DNA of 64,000 nt, from positions 663,960-727,959 of the forward strand of contig VZTJ01001735.1 in NCBI GenBank assembly GCA_013397795.1, in the 5' to 3' direction. This document shows positions 1 through 12,691 of this stretch, piece after piece; position 1 is the stretch's first letter; the number at the start of each line of letters is the position of its first letter. This stretch comes from Orthonyx spaldingii (lineage: Eukaryota > Chordata > Aves > Passeriformes > Orthonychidae). The notes below the pieces were generated by a model. That model was not told where the DNA came from, searched no databases, and worked only from the letters and a program-made list of their open reading frames with translations. A program made the position numbers and the translations under genes.

Positions 1-3000
1 GGCAGTTCCTCATATGTGCCCTCTCACCACATGAGACCATGTGAGTAATGGGAATTGTAGAGCATCTAAGCAAAGAGGAGTGAAAATCAGTGCTCTCTGG
101 AATGCTGTCTTTCTCAGTCTTCCTACCTCCTTCTTTTCCTCCTTCTGAAATTAACAAGGGGAAGAAACTAGACACTGAAGTCAGACAACTAGCAACCGCA
201 GATAAAAGTACTCATGTATTTTACTGTGCAGTTGTAGTCAATCTTCTGCCCTTGCCAGGATGCTGCTTAAAAAAACACTATTAAGTGTGTTCACCAATTC
301 AGATTTCCTCCCTGTTGTCTCTGTGAATGATTTGTGGATTTGAAATGAGAACATCAGAAAGCTGAAGACAGAAAACTGTTGGGGTAAATGAGGCCTTCTA
401 GTCTTTTATTTTTGTAATAGCCAGTTAAAAGGATAAACATGTTATATTTCTTTTCTGACTAACACTCATGGAAGTGCCAGCCTGCCAGTGAAAGCAAAGT
501 TACCTGTTTCCTGCTTAGAGAGACTCTCCAAACCTGCCCACCCAATTCTTCAGCATCTTCCACTTCCCTTCTTCACTTCCATTAAATTAACAGGGTTGAA
601 TTTTATACTGCTTTAGACTGATGCATATGAGTTCAGAGGATGAGGAAGAAGCAGAATCATGATCAGAAATGTCACCAGGCATGTACAGATTAGTTTCACC
701 AGTTCTGGAAATCACCAGATTACAGACTAATGTTCTTGGTTTTAGTAATTCAGCTGCAGAAGACATCACCTCCTGTTAACTTGAGTACCAGTAGTGCCGT
801 CTTTGTAAAAATCCCCACATTAACCAAACATGGCTATTTTGCATATAGTAGGCTACTGTACAGGAATGATTTGAGTTTCTTGGTGTTCACTGTCTAAATA
901 CATATGAAGTAGTATCCTTGCATTGGCCTTTTACTTATAACTCACAACATTAACTAATTTAAAAAAATACCCCAAACTCAACTTCAACTTCCTCTCCAAG
1001 CTCTTAGGAGATTTTTCCACTAAAACCTCCCTTCTAACTCTGTAGTGGTCTCTTCCTAAGTAAATCCTTACTTTATCTGTACTTTTGGGGATACAAATGA
1101 AACAGGCTTGTTCCCATGAACAAGAGAATTGCAGCCGCTCTGGACTTGTTTCCGACATGTGCTAACAGGGCCAGTATGGCAGATGACAATTGTTACCCTT
1201 TTACAGTGGCAATACAAAAATGAGTCATAAAGCCTAACTCAAATCACACATGTTCACACCTCAGTCTCAGCCCTCAATTTCTACACAGGTAACTCCCTCG
1301 GGCAATTATTTGTCCTTACCCTGCTCTTAAGGAGGGGGAGGAACATACTCCTTCTGAATTCTATACAAATTTTACCTATGCCTGCCCCTCATGGGAGATG
1401 AGCTGGGGCTCTCAACTGCTTTCAAACCTTCATTTACTCAGAAAAATCTGTCTTTTTAATGTTGTTTGTTGAATGTGCTTCTATTACTGGCTGATAGGAA
1501 AACAGTCATGTGGCTGGAATATTCCAACAATAAATAGTTCTTGTGATTATCAAATGCCTCAGTTTTATTTCAGCATTTACTCACTCTCAAAAGCCATGAA
1601 TTGCCCCATATACTTCTCCATTATGAACAGTCTCTTAATCAAACTGGATTAATAAGTTTAAGAGATAATACCCACTTATATGTGAATTTTGGCAGGTTAT
1701 GGGAATAATGAGCCAGATGTGCAGGAGACGGAAAGAGCAATATAAGTTGCAAGTCCATAACCTACAGCTTACATAGCCCGCAGAGAGCAGAAATATGTGA
1801 TGTTAGCAGAGAAAGCTACCAACAGGTTCATAGTCATTTACATTCAACATGAAAATATTTACATCACGTCTTGCCTCTAGCAAGCTTAGACCTGTTGATA
1901 GGGGTAGGTTTCAGTACTGATACTTGGCACTAACTATATTTTTACCTGGAATGGCCCTTGTATCCCAACACAGAGCAAATGGTTTGTTCTAGAAGCCCTT
2001 CATATATTGACTTTATAGCACTGTGAAAGAGATTGATTAAATGGTTTCATTCTTGCTATTTCTGAAATTTAAACTTATGTATCAATTGTCATCTATATTT
2101 TATTTATCCACACTTAAAGAAAATAGCCCAAATATGTCTTTATTCTATTCTGTTCAGATGCTGTAAGCATTCTTTCTAATAGGTGTCCATAAAAGTCTAC
2201 TGTACACACACCTTACCACTGCTCATTAACTGCATTGGAAATTGAAGTTTTTAACTGCTCACAAAGTACAACACAAGCAAACCCCATCTATGGACAGCAG
2301 CATGGAGTGTGTGTGTGTTTGTGTTTTGAGCCATAAAGTTGTAATGAAGATATTTTATGGCAGAATCCTCTCAGTTCCAGCTCAAGAGATTCAGATCTGT
2401 GACCTATGATACAGGCTCTGCTAAGCTAAATATAATGCTGACTTGGTTCAGTAGTGTATGTATTCACAATTGGGAATTAAAAATCTAGGTTATGCTAGGG
2501 GATTGGATGTATAGCCTGCAGTTTGCAAAGATGAGTGAGATATCATCAACTGAACAAATGCAAATCTTCTGATTTTGCACAGAGTATAGCACAGGTGACA
2601 ATAGTCCAACTTTTCCAGTTTTAATAGAGCCATGTCTCCTTTAATTGTCTTAGTTATATGATCAATATCACAAATTGCACATGGTATGCAGCAAACGGAT
2701 TCTTTCCCAACAGTAGTATTTTATGAGGTTGGCTGTGGATTTATAAACAGACAGAATATTTTAAAATGAAAGACAGAAATCCAAAGACAGAAAATATTAA
2801 GTAGAAAAAATCTAGTCATAAATTAATGAAACTAAACATCCTTCACACATTAAAAGATAAATTTTAGTATTGATTAATGAAGTGAGAAGCACAATTCCAT
2901 CCCATTGATACCATATTGTCATTTCAACCTGAACTTGCAATTTTCACAAGTTTCAGCATTTTTCTTTGAAACTGTTACCTGTAATGCTTAATGAAACTAA

Positions 3001-6000
3001 GCGACAGTTGTATTTCTTTTAGTACATTAATATAATTAGAATTTTAAAAAAACCACTTCAGGGTTAAAATAAATCATAAAACTTCATTAATTATTGCATG
3101 ATAAGAAGTCCAGCTTGCTGGTTTTATAGTGAAGTACTGCAGGTTTGCACTACTGTTACTTTGTCTCCTTTAATAAATATTGATTAGGATTAAATACTTT
3201 ATAACATATCTTTTTCCATTCATGAGTTCTAGGCATCCACCTTCACAAATGAGGATAAATGTATAATCTCATGGTCTAGTGTAGCATATCCTTTATGCAT
3301 GCACATTGTGAGTGTAGTTAACTATGAGTGTCTAGACAGATACTTACACAAACATTAATGGGTATGTGTAGAAATCTGTTGCGTATTTTCTTTTTTTTAT
3401 GAAATTCCCAAATTGTGTATTTTCCTGCAAACTACAGAGAAAATTATTGTAATAGTTTTCAAACTGTTGTATTCATGGGTCAAGAATCTGATTTCTTTTC
3501 ATCAATCTGAGGCCTAAGTCACTCCATTGTTCCCAAGTTCAATTGTTCAAATTGAGAGAAAGACAAAATATCTTCTGCTTTATTTTAAGAAGTATTATAC
3601 TGTTCTCCTGTGCCATGACACCTTGCTGCTATTCATCAGTTCTAATTCAATAACAAATCTCATACATAAGGAGAATTCAATGTGTAATAAGATGTTAGAA
3701 GCTTTGGATGCCATAAAAGAGAGTTATTTTTTGGTATTAAAAGGGGAAAACCAGCACTTTTTGTGTTTCTGCTTACCCTCATGTTTTGTTTTTTCCAACT
3801 ACAATTTTATAACAAGAAAATTAAATGGCTGATAACTTATATGTATCTGAAGATTAACTCCCTTATTATTCCCATACTAACAAATTATTTAATATTTAAA
3901 AAAAAAATTTAGCATACTTGATCCCATATACAATGAGAGGCAGAAAGAGATACTTATTGCATATATGCCTTGAGTGCTCCTTCACATAAATTTCCAGGTG
4001 TATATTTTGCTTTTTTCTTTAAGAAAATAAGACCTTGGTAATACTACAGCATTTGAGAGAGCATTTCAATAACCCTTCTCTAAATTTTGTATGATTCTCT
4101 TCAGCATTACTCACAAATGGCAATCTGAAGAAGCAATTTACAATTCTGGTGAGAAGTATTTATTGTTTTGGGCTGACAGTGTGGGACGATCATAGGAGGA
4201 GCATTCCCATTCCCAGTTTCAGAACAGACAGATGCTGACGTGAGGAAAAGTGGAGTGGGCGGAATCTCTCGTGGCAACACTGCAAGTGACAAAGCCATGA
4301 CAGAAAGTGGCACTAGCATTTCTGTTACTTGCTTGATTTACTCCTTAATTATACTTATGGTGTAAACTGATTAAAAATGTACCTTTTACTCTAAAAAACA
4401 GCTTTCAAATCTTGAAGACCAGAGTAAAAGAGCTTGAAAGTTTAACTAGCCACTGGAGAGCATGGGAGCAGGTCAGGATTGGTTACCACTATTATAGAAT
4501 CAAATCTGACTTAAAAAAACCTTTGCTGACATAACAAAATTGGGCAAAATAATTAGGGAACTGGTCAGAGATCTAGGATTGGACTGCCAGAGATTTGACA
4601 GTGAAAGCACCCATGCCACATTTGCTTAATTTTCCTTGGCTGTAGTTCATGGTTATCAGAATTTTACTTTAACTATAATAAATTGTATTCAGTAAAAAAT
4701 GCAAATAATTTTTTGAGAAAATATAAAGTTCACTTTGGAAAACTATAGAAAAATATTTCACTTGATTATGTTGATCACTGATTATCAAGGTAATATAGTC
4801 TGCTGGCATTTATATCTTGAAACATCTTGAGAGCAGCTAGCACATCAGACGTATAAAACAACTCAGTACAAACTATCTTATTTTATTTACAATAATAAAA
4901 CAAAAAAAACCCCACAGCTCTGACCTCAAAATAACTGATTTTATAAGTTTACAGGAGCCTGTTTATAGATCTTATAATAAAAAACAATGTTAAATAAAAT
5001 ACACTCTAACATTATGACTTTTACAGCATTTTCATTAATACTTTAAAATGAATACTTTGAAACAAACCACAGAAAAATAAAAGGGAAATAAAGGAATTTT
5101 TACACTGTAATAGGCTTCTACAGTAAACTAAAATGCAGTAACTTCTTTTAAAGGCAAAACACTAAAATGCAAGTGATTTTATGTCCACATACAAACATAC
5201 ATACATACACTTTCTTTCTCAATGATATGCAGCAGATATTACACATATGAATGAACAATATCATTGTGCTGTCATTCACTGGGCAGGACTGCATCTCCAA
5301 ATGTGATCCAAAAATACCTGCTACATAGGAGTCACTTTAACTTTGGTTTGTATTTTCTCATTTATTAGTATTTTATTAGTATTTTAGCTGAAGTATTATT
5401 ATAGTCTTGTGTAAATATTTGATTCTTGCATGGTAGGTAGTTTAGAATTGCCATTAATTGCCAGAAAGCATAACTGAATACTTTTGGAGTTAATGTCTCT
5501 GTTGTGATATCAGAACTATAAACTAACTTTCAGTATTGCATATTAAAATAGTACACCTGAAATTATTTTAAAACTAATAGTTAGTATGATGGCTTTGCAG
5601 TTATTGGAACCGTATAGGTAAATTCCTCTTGTGTCTTTCCAGTTATTCCAGCAACTCTATAGGATGAGGAAGGGAACTGGGCAAGTCAATTGGTCCTTAG
5701 CTCTTCTTTTCCTTCCTGGGGAAAATCCCCATGCTAGCAGCATAGTCACAGAATTAGATCAGACCTGGACCAAAGATTTGAATTACTTTCATTTATCTAC
5801 GAAACTGAGGCAGAAGACTATTTTCCTTCATTCCCTGTTTTAGAAAAGTAAAAGTGTGTCTTTTTCCATCCTTATTTGTGTGGGTTGTCAGAATGCTCAT
5901 CTGTTAATGTAGACAAACAATAACTTTTTGATCCAAATGAGGTTTTGTAATTATGTTATTGTGTAATATTATTTTGTAAATTTAGTTCTGTTCAATCTAG

Positions 6001-7479
6001 AGAATTGCATGTTCCCAGCTGGCAAAACCCCCATTATTTTAGACAAGTATACAAATAAACAAAATCATGACAGTTAAAAATACGCAGAACTGAGGTTTTA
6101 TATTTATGTTTGTTTTTCCTATGATCTGCATTTTACATGTACTATCTGAATGAGCACTTGATGCTAAGACTTTAGTTCAGTCATTTATATGGATACTAAA
6201 ACGAAAACCCAGGAGTATATATATTCAGGCAATGAAAGGAAATATTGTTTATGATACAGAGCAAAACTCCTCATGAAATATTTTACTTCAAGAAAACTAG
6301 AATTCCTAGAATTGTTATGGTACTGGTATTTTTTTTCCTGTTTTTCAGTTGTTAAAATATGGGTGAGAAATGACTGTGCAAGATAGCACAGTTGTGAGTG
6401 AGAAGCATGAGAAAATACATTCTGTTTCTATGTATAGCAATGATTTTTTATCAACGATTTGGTTGTGCATTCAGTATTATGGACTCATAATATGCAAATG
6501 CATTTGGCTGTTAATACACATTCACAGCTTACATGTTAGTGATTCCAAAGGAGCTGTTACAATATATGCTCTGAATATGTATGAGGAATAATACACAATA
6601 TGTAAGTAAGAGCATTCTATATTACGAAAATGTAAGATAGAATGCACAATATTTTTAATACTCATTCACAGTGTACTCTCTTGCAGCTCAAAAGGAGCAT
6701 CTGTACTCTGTATTATGAACTCATATTAAAGATGTATCAAATTAACTAATTTTTTATAGGTCTCAGGATGTGTTACCATGATGTCACACAGAAATATAAC
6801 ATACAGTCTTCTATTCCACTGCATTATTTCTTCTATTTGTAAAACATACTTGGTTTAGCATTTTCAGTTTTAAAATTTTTGGAAACAGATTGATTAGATA
6901 TTCTTTTCCCATGGAAATATTTTCAGTTTTGTAGAATTCTAGATAAGGGTTTTTTTAAACTTCATTTGATATTGGCGATTAGTTTGATACTGCTGAGAAA
7001 AGGTAATGTAAATTTCATGAATACTCACAATTGTAAGGAATGTGCATGAAATACTAATGTAGAATAATGCCAGATCCAGACACTTCTCAGGCTGCAAAAG
7101 CATAAGGAGCCTCGTTAACCTGAAAAGCATCAGAAATATTTGGTTTAATTATATTTTTTTTGTATGCTATAAATACAGGTTCTAGGATTATTAGGACTAA
7201 ATGTTTCAGGTAAATTCATTAAGTGATTATAAATTTACTCAGTCTCTATATGACTCATATTACAATATTTTGTGTTGTTAGCTACACTTTTTAATCAATA
7301 TTCCCTTAAAATTCCTGCCTGGTTAACTCAAAAAATGCTGTTGCCCATCACTTGCCTTTTTTGAGATGATCTTTAATGTCAAGACAACTTCTAAATAATC
7401 TTCAATTCCTTTAAAATTAATACAGTGTTTGAAAAATTATTTTTTGCTGAATTTTAAGTTTGTCCCGATGTCCTACATA

Positions 7480-7960
7480 AGTTTTTTATTAATGAAGTTG
7501 CAATATTAACTGTAAAGTGAAAAGCTGAACAACTGAAGGAATATATGCAAATTAACTAACTGTTGCAATACAGCACAGCTGTAATTGTATATTGAACACT
7601 TCCTGACTTATTTGCAAGAATGTAATGAATTACTAGCTGACATTTTGTTGTGACGAAACGTCATTTTGCATGCCTCAATACCTGATCTGTTATTTTTCAT
7701 AAGATCTATTACCTGCTTGAGCTTGCTAAGGAAAAGCTGGAACTACCATAAGCCAGGCCATGTGATGTGCTTCGCCCTAAGCAAGACAAAGCTTGTTGAC
7801 CAGCATTCATCTTCATGCAACTCCTTGAACTTCATTTGAGTTACATCAGAAATAATTAATCCTGAGAATCTTCTTTCATTTACTTAATTTATCAATTTTA
7901 ATGAAATCTTTACCACCTGTGTTAGGACAATATTTTCCAGAAAAACTATTTCTTTATACT
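7480..7960. promoter_or_regulatory. Candidate conserved noncoding element
   Basis: This block stands out from the surrounding monotonous AT-rich DNA by several motif-like words close together: an octamer-type ATGCAAAT near 7546, an E-box CAGCTG near 7577, and an inverted pair of CRE half-sites TGACG-AAA-CGTCA at 7651-7663 that carries two CpGs in otherwise CpG-poor sequence. No open reading frame explains it. An enhancer is an inference from motif density only; no conservation could be computed. Confidence 0.25.
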
Positions 7961-9571
7961 TCTTGGTATAAACAGAAAAACAAAAAGGAGAAAAAGACCT
8001 TGAGCTGGCAGAAAGCAGTCATTAAGCCTCATATTCCCTTTCTCCCCACTGTGGAGTTCATCCTGTAGCAGAAAAACGTCAAACCTGGATAAGGATTGTT
8101 TATGGTAGAAAAACCTCTTGCTCCCATGTACAGCATTACTGGAACAAGTTGCTTCTCTAAAAGACAGTGCATATCTTTATTCCAGCTCTGGGCATGGAAG
8201 GAGTTAAATCTGCATGTCTCTAATTTCATTTTAGACATTCAACTGTTTATTTGTTTCTATGTTAGTGCTCTTTGGAGGTGGATTTCCTTGGTCTAAAAGG
8301 GGTTGGCGGCCCTGTTAGGACCAGCTAGTGTCTAAGGCGCCATCAATCCCACAGCACTTTATGCTTTATCAAGTACAAATCCTCATCTACAACACAGCTG
8401 CAACCAGCTTTTCCCTGGCACCTGACAATTTGCATGGCTTTATACAGGATGCTTTGCACAAGGGTAATATACAAGCTAGGTTGTGAATACCAGGAATCAA
8501 AAGTACTCCAAACTAAGTATTATAATGATCTTCAAATTCTCTTTTAGTGTCCTTTTATGCATATATTGTGGGATTTTCTGTTTTCAATAAATATTTTTAA
8601 AAAATAATAAAAAAATTTGTAAGCTTCACTTGTAATTATGTTATTTTACAGTATAATTTGGTTTTAACTTCAAGTTTTTTATTTAGCCCTTTTAACTATA
8701 GCTGTCTTTCCATTTCAGCATTGCTGCACTATAAAATATTTAGGACAGAGATCCTACCATGATCCTAATACCAAAAAGACCAGTGGAGTTTAGAAAAATA
8801 CACACATGTTAAAATTACATATTACAAAGTGGAAAATCATGTTCTCAGACATAGCAGAAGAATAACTTGAACTCACAGGTACTAAAGTACAAGCAATCAA
8901 TCACAAAAAGATTCAATAACATTATTGTCCATTATTCAAAACTCTTTAAGGGTGTTAAGAGGGAAGTAAAATGTTCTCAGTTTCCTCTGTTCCTCTTGAT
9001 AGAGGGAAATCAGCATCAGTTAAAGAGTAGCCTCAGGGAAGGAAAAGGTAATGTTAGGATGCAGGGAAAATTTGAGTACCTAGACCTTCATTGATTCTTA
9101 AGTAATAGCTATTGACCATATTTTTTATTTGAAAAGTTATGCAAAATTTTCCTACAGCATTTCCAAGATGGGCATCTCTGCTATCCACAACTTCCTTCAA
9201 CACAAACTAGCTGAAATCCAAAAATCCATAAACACTAAAAGTTTGCCTTTCAAAATTCAAGCTAGAAATATAGCTCGACTTTTTAATAATGTGAGTAAAC
9301 AACTTCTGCAGCTGTTAATTTTGGAATGTTGTGGGCTTACTTTAAATAAACAACTTGCATTTGTTAAAACTCTTTTGCTCGGTGACAAGTCCATTTTGAG
9401 TGCAGGTAATATCTTTTGTATGGCTTGTGTACGAGCTTAGTCTAGGAAATGGTGATAAGCAATTCTGTCCTGAAGACATATGATTATATTCTACATTTTG
9501 TGCCCTTTCAATAGAAGTGTGTTCTAAAGAATCTTTTTTAATAGACAAAGAAACTTGGAAGACTTTTTCAT

Positions 9572-9735
9572 GGTGATGGTGGTGTGTGGGTTTTTTTGCA
9601 GGCTGTGTTTTTGTGGGTTTTGTTTGTTTGTTTGGTTTTTGGTTTTTTAGTTTTGTTTTTTTTTTTGTGGGGGGTCTTGTTAGGTTGTTTTGGTTAGGGT
9701 TTTTTTTTTTGGTGTTTTCTTTTTCTTTTCTTTCA
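9572..9735 (+). repeat. G/T-rich low-complexity tract
   Basis: About 160 bases are almost entirely T and G on the plus strand, with long T runs separated by G2-G6 runs and a (GTTT) section near 9619. The open frame through it (9586-9843) consists of F, G, V and L simply because stops need A. It is low-complexity DNA, not a gene. A similar tract lies in MDFIC intron 1 at about 22405-22525. Confidence 0.75.
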
Positions 9736-12126
9736 GGAAATTTTAACTTGCCTACAAACTGTACTTATTTTCTATTTACAAGGCTTTTGAATTTCTCTTC
9801 ACATCAATCCAAAAATTTGCCATTAATTGCCTACAAGACCTGAATTTTATGGTTTAGCAATGGAAGACTATATTGGAATATGTATCTGCAACAGCCTATA
9901 ACTCTTTTGCTACAGTAAGATAGAGTATATCTCAAATTTGTGGCCTACTTGAAAGGCTGCTGGTGTTAGTATCTGAACTGCCCACTTCCTGAGAATTTTC
10001 AATAATATTTTAGAACGATACACACTTTACAGGAAAGTAATACAATTATTTTAGATTTGCTGAGTATTTGTTTGAAGTATGTTGTACTGTCAGGAAGTGC
10101 TTATGCCAATGAGCTTTACCTATCTGTGGTATCTCATTAACAGGGACCGCATCAGGACCCATCTTTTTACAATCACAGCCTTTGGTATGTAATGTGTTGT
10201 GTATTGCACAATATTTTTAACGTGCTCTTTCAGTGAATTATGCTATTTGTATGTTGAATTCTCTTACCTTTTCTTAATCTGATTTTATTTAGGACTACCT
10301 CCAACTGCTGCATTAGTTGTAATGTCTGCTGAAGGTCCTGTAAATTCATTTAGTTGCTTTAAACTCTACAACTGAACCTTGTCAGAGTGAACTCATCCCA
10401 TCATCTTTTTAAAGAAGATAAAGTGAACGTCACAGAGTTTACCATGTGGGTTTCATAGATAAGGTTAAAAAAACCCACCAAAATACCAACCCTGGGTGGT
10501 ATCAACTCTTCATAGGCATTTATTATCCAATGAAATATTTTGGAAGCAGGGTGTGGTTGACTAAATTATTGCTCCTGCCACAGCTCTCTGCTATGTTTTC
10601 AGTTTCAGAGGGAAAAACACAAGCTTGTATGTTGAGAGTGAGTCATAACCTTTCTTCTGCTACTGACTCACTTGGGAGTTTGAGGTAAGTCATTCTACCT
10701 TATGTCTTGATCACTCTGCCCCCAGGACAGCAAGGAGGAGACTGTGGAAAGTTATGCAATGTTTTCATAGATGAAAAGGGTAGATATTGAGACCAATATT
10801 ATTGTTACACAGTAAAATGATAGCTTTGTGTGTCTCAAATGGATTTTTTTTTACACAGCTTCTTTCCTACATAAAACATCTTTTCCCCCTCCATTTTCTC
10901 ATATAAATGTCTGAAGAAAGACTATGCTGCACCAAAAAACACCTCAGGTTACTGAAATACTTTAAAATGATAGTATTTTTTCAGAGGAAAGTATATGCAC
11001 CTTTCATCACACTTGTCTTTTGCACCAGCAACGACAACAATAAAGCTGTACAGAAGTTACTGCAAAACTACTGGTGACTTCTGAAATAAGAGTCAGCCCT
11101 GAAGGGTGTGGAGTTCACACAGAACTGGCTCCTAGTCAGGTATTTACACTATATCCTGGTTGTTTTGCAAGCATGTCAGGGAAAGGCTGAACTTTAAGAA
11201 GTTAACTTTTAATACCTGAGCATATTCCTTAGCATGTGTGATATCAAAATAATATCAATCAGTTATAGTCTCTTATGTTAGGATGCTGATCGTCTATAAC
11301 TTCCATATTTTATCTTCCTACTTTTGTTTCCCCAAAAATATATCTAAATATCTCACTATAATGAGATATACCAGTAAAGCTGGCATATTTACTAAACCAT
11401 AATAAAAACATCTGCTTGTAAATTCTAAGGAAAGTGCATTTTAGACATGGACACACATCAATCGAGAAAGGTGACATACTGTGATAGTGTAAACAAGGCA
11501 AAGCGTGTAGCTTATGGACACCAGCACATGTGTGAGCAGTAACTGCAGTACCCTATGGTGTGGGCAAGAACAGAGCATGAGACTGGTGGTCACATCAGAC
11601 CGTGCCATGGCAAAGAAATGTATTTCCTATATGGAGAAAGTCCAGGTAACGCTACTTGGCAGATGGTGGCAGAGAAAGTAGTTTGCACTTTAGGGTTCTA
11701 CTTTTGAAAACTGCTTGTTCTATTCTTCGTGTTCTTTGAGCATTTCTGTGTGCCCGCTGCGGAGCCCTTTCGATGGATATATCTGCATATTAGCAAGCCG
11801 GAGGGCAGCGGGGCCCGCGGCGCTCCACGTGCGGCTCCGCGCTCCGAGGCGCAACTGGTGGCGGCCGATGCACAGCAGCGCAGCCAGCTTGGGAGCCAGC
11901 GGCGCGCCGGGCAGCGCGCCTCGCACCGCTGCCAGCGCTGCGGCTGCGAACCCTGCCCAGGCGACAAAATCCCCCTTTCACACTCTCCTGGGGCTTTTTT
12001 GCCCCTCTTGCCTACTTCTGTCTGCCGGGTTAGGGTCTCCTGGGGGAATTTCCATGGCTGGAGGCCCGGCTGGGGGCAGCGAGGGCGCCGCGGCGGTTCG
12101 GCCAGTCCCGCAGCGCCGGCCCCGCG

Positions 12127-12151
12127 CAGCCCAGCCCAGCCCAGCCCAGCC
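12127..12151 (+). repeat. (CAGCC)5 pentanucleotide repeat
   Basis: Five perfect CAGCC units sit inside the CpG island, upstream of the probable leader-exon donor. This is a short tandem repeat likely to vary in length between individuals. Confidence 0.85.
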
Positions 12152-12221
12152 CGCGGGCCCGGCGCTGGCGGGCGACAGGAGCTGCACAACCCGAGCCGCA
12201 GCCGCCGCCAGCCGGCGCGGG

Positions 12222-12257
12222 ATGTTTCATTGTCCGGAAATGATGGAGCAGGAGTGA
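12222..12257 (+). other. Upstream ORF 1 in the CpG island (11 codons)
   Basis: An ATG with G at -3 opens an 11-codon frame (MFHCPEMMEQE) that stops at TGA 12255-12257. It would be a uORF if MDFIC transcription starts upstream of 12222, which is not known. The stop also marks the 5' limit of any in-frame N-terminal extension of MDFIC in the spliced model (see 12258-12426). Confidence 0.3.
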
Positions 12258-12426
12258 CGGCGGCGGTGGGACGGCGGCTGTGAGTGCCGCTGCCCGGGGA
12301 AGGCCCGCGGGCGCGGGGCGGGCGGAGGCGGCTGCCGGGACGGGCGGCGGCAGAGCGGCAGCGGCGCGAAGGCTCCCGCAGCCGGGGCGCGGCGCAGGGC
12401 CGGGCGGAGCGGGAGGAAATGCGGAG
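12258..12426 (+). other. Probable 3' part of MDFIC leader exon 1
   Basis: The sequence GGAG|GTAGGC at 12423-12432 is a good splice donor, placing an exon end at 12426. Joined to the acceptor at 12690-12691, this stretch gives a frame with no stop from 12258 through the MDFIC ATG, 78 codons in all. Human MDFIC (HIC) is known to make a longer isoform by initiation at a non-AUG (GUG) codon, so an extension is conceivable. However, this frame contains no ATG, CTG or GTG codon, so a start cannot be named. An ATG at 12419 in another frame would give a six-codon uORF ending at TAG 12702-12704 after splicing. The 5' end of the exon is unknown. The exon is inferred from splice signals only. Confidence 0.4.
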
Positions 12427-12433
12427 GTAGGCG

Positions 12434-12437
12434 NNNN
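12434..12437. other. Assembly gap (NNNN)
   Basis: Four unresolved bases lie in the GC-rich promoter island, directly next to sequencing-adapter sequence. The number of Ns probably does not reflect the true missing length. Confidence 0.98.
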
Positions 12438-12472
12438 TCTACTCTCTTTCCCTACACGCGCTCTTCCGATCT
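12438..12472 (+). other. Illumina adapter contamination
   Basis: These 35 bases match the 3' part of the Illumina universal (read 1) adapter, with one substitution near the left end and one deleted A in the ACGACGC section. The diagnostic words CTCTTTCCCTACACG and GCTCTTCCGATCT are intact. It lies directly against the N gap and is followed by normal GC-rich genomic sequence, so it is a read-through or gap-filling artefact and not chromosomal DNA. Its last T plus the next two bases create an artificial TGA at 12472-12474. Confidence 0.95.
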
Positions 12473-12691
12473 GAGGAGCTCCCCGGCACCCCCCGGCTCC
12501 GGGCCCGCTCCCGCCCCGCGGCCGCCGCCCCCCGGCCCCGCGGGTGCTCGCTGCAGGGGGCGGGGGGCGCGCCCGCCACGCCGCCAAGTTGCCGCCGCTT
12601 CCTCACTGTCCCTCTTCAGTCCCTCGCCCCGAGCCGTGAGTTTTCTGCATAAAATACATTAACGAGTTCTTTCATTTGCTTGTTCCTTCAG

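Larger units (their letters stand above)
1..11700. other. Upstream intergenic DNA, gene-poor
   Basis: I find no supportable gene here. The sequence is AT-rich with frequent stops in all frames, and the longest open frames (about 100 codons) have no recognisable protein character or splice context. It contains short AC and AT microsatellites, a strongly G/T-rich tract at about 9572-9735, and a segment at about 7480-7960 with clustered transcription-factor-like motifs, listed separately. In other vertebrates the neighbour on this side of MDFIC is FOXP2, but no FOXP2 exon is visible, so this is inferred to be the FOXP2-MDFIC intergenic interval. Confidence 0.6.
11780..12640 (+). promoter_or_regulatory. 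CpG island promoter of MDFIC
   Basis: Base composition changes sharply from AT-rich to very GC- and CpG-rich over about 850 bases just upstream of the first MDFIC coding exon, then drops again near 12640. Sp1-type GC boxes are visible (GGGGCGGGC at 12315-12323; a longer G-rich box at 12556-12568), and an ETS-type CCGGAAA lies at 12234-12240. No TATA box is evident, as is usual for broad CpG-island promoters. The start site cannot be placed from sequence alone. The island is interrupted by a 4-N gap and adapter sequence at 12434-12472, so its exact length is unknown. Long open frames on both strands here are a by-product of GC richness. Confidence 0.85.

Noticed and set aside
11698..12587. Several open frames of 60-185 codons on both strands of the CpG island
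   Set aside because: They overlap each other in many frames, are made of A, G, P and R, and one runs through the N gap. They are GC-richness artefacts, not genes.
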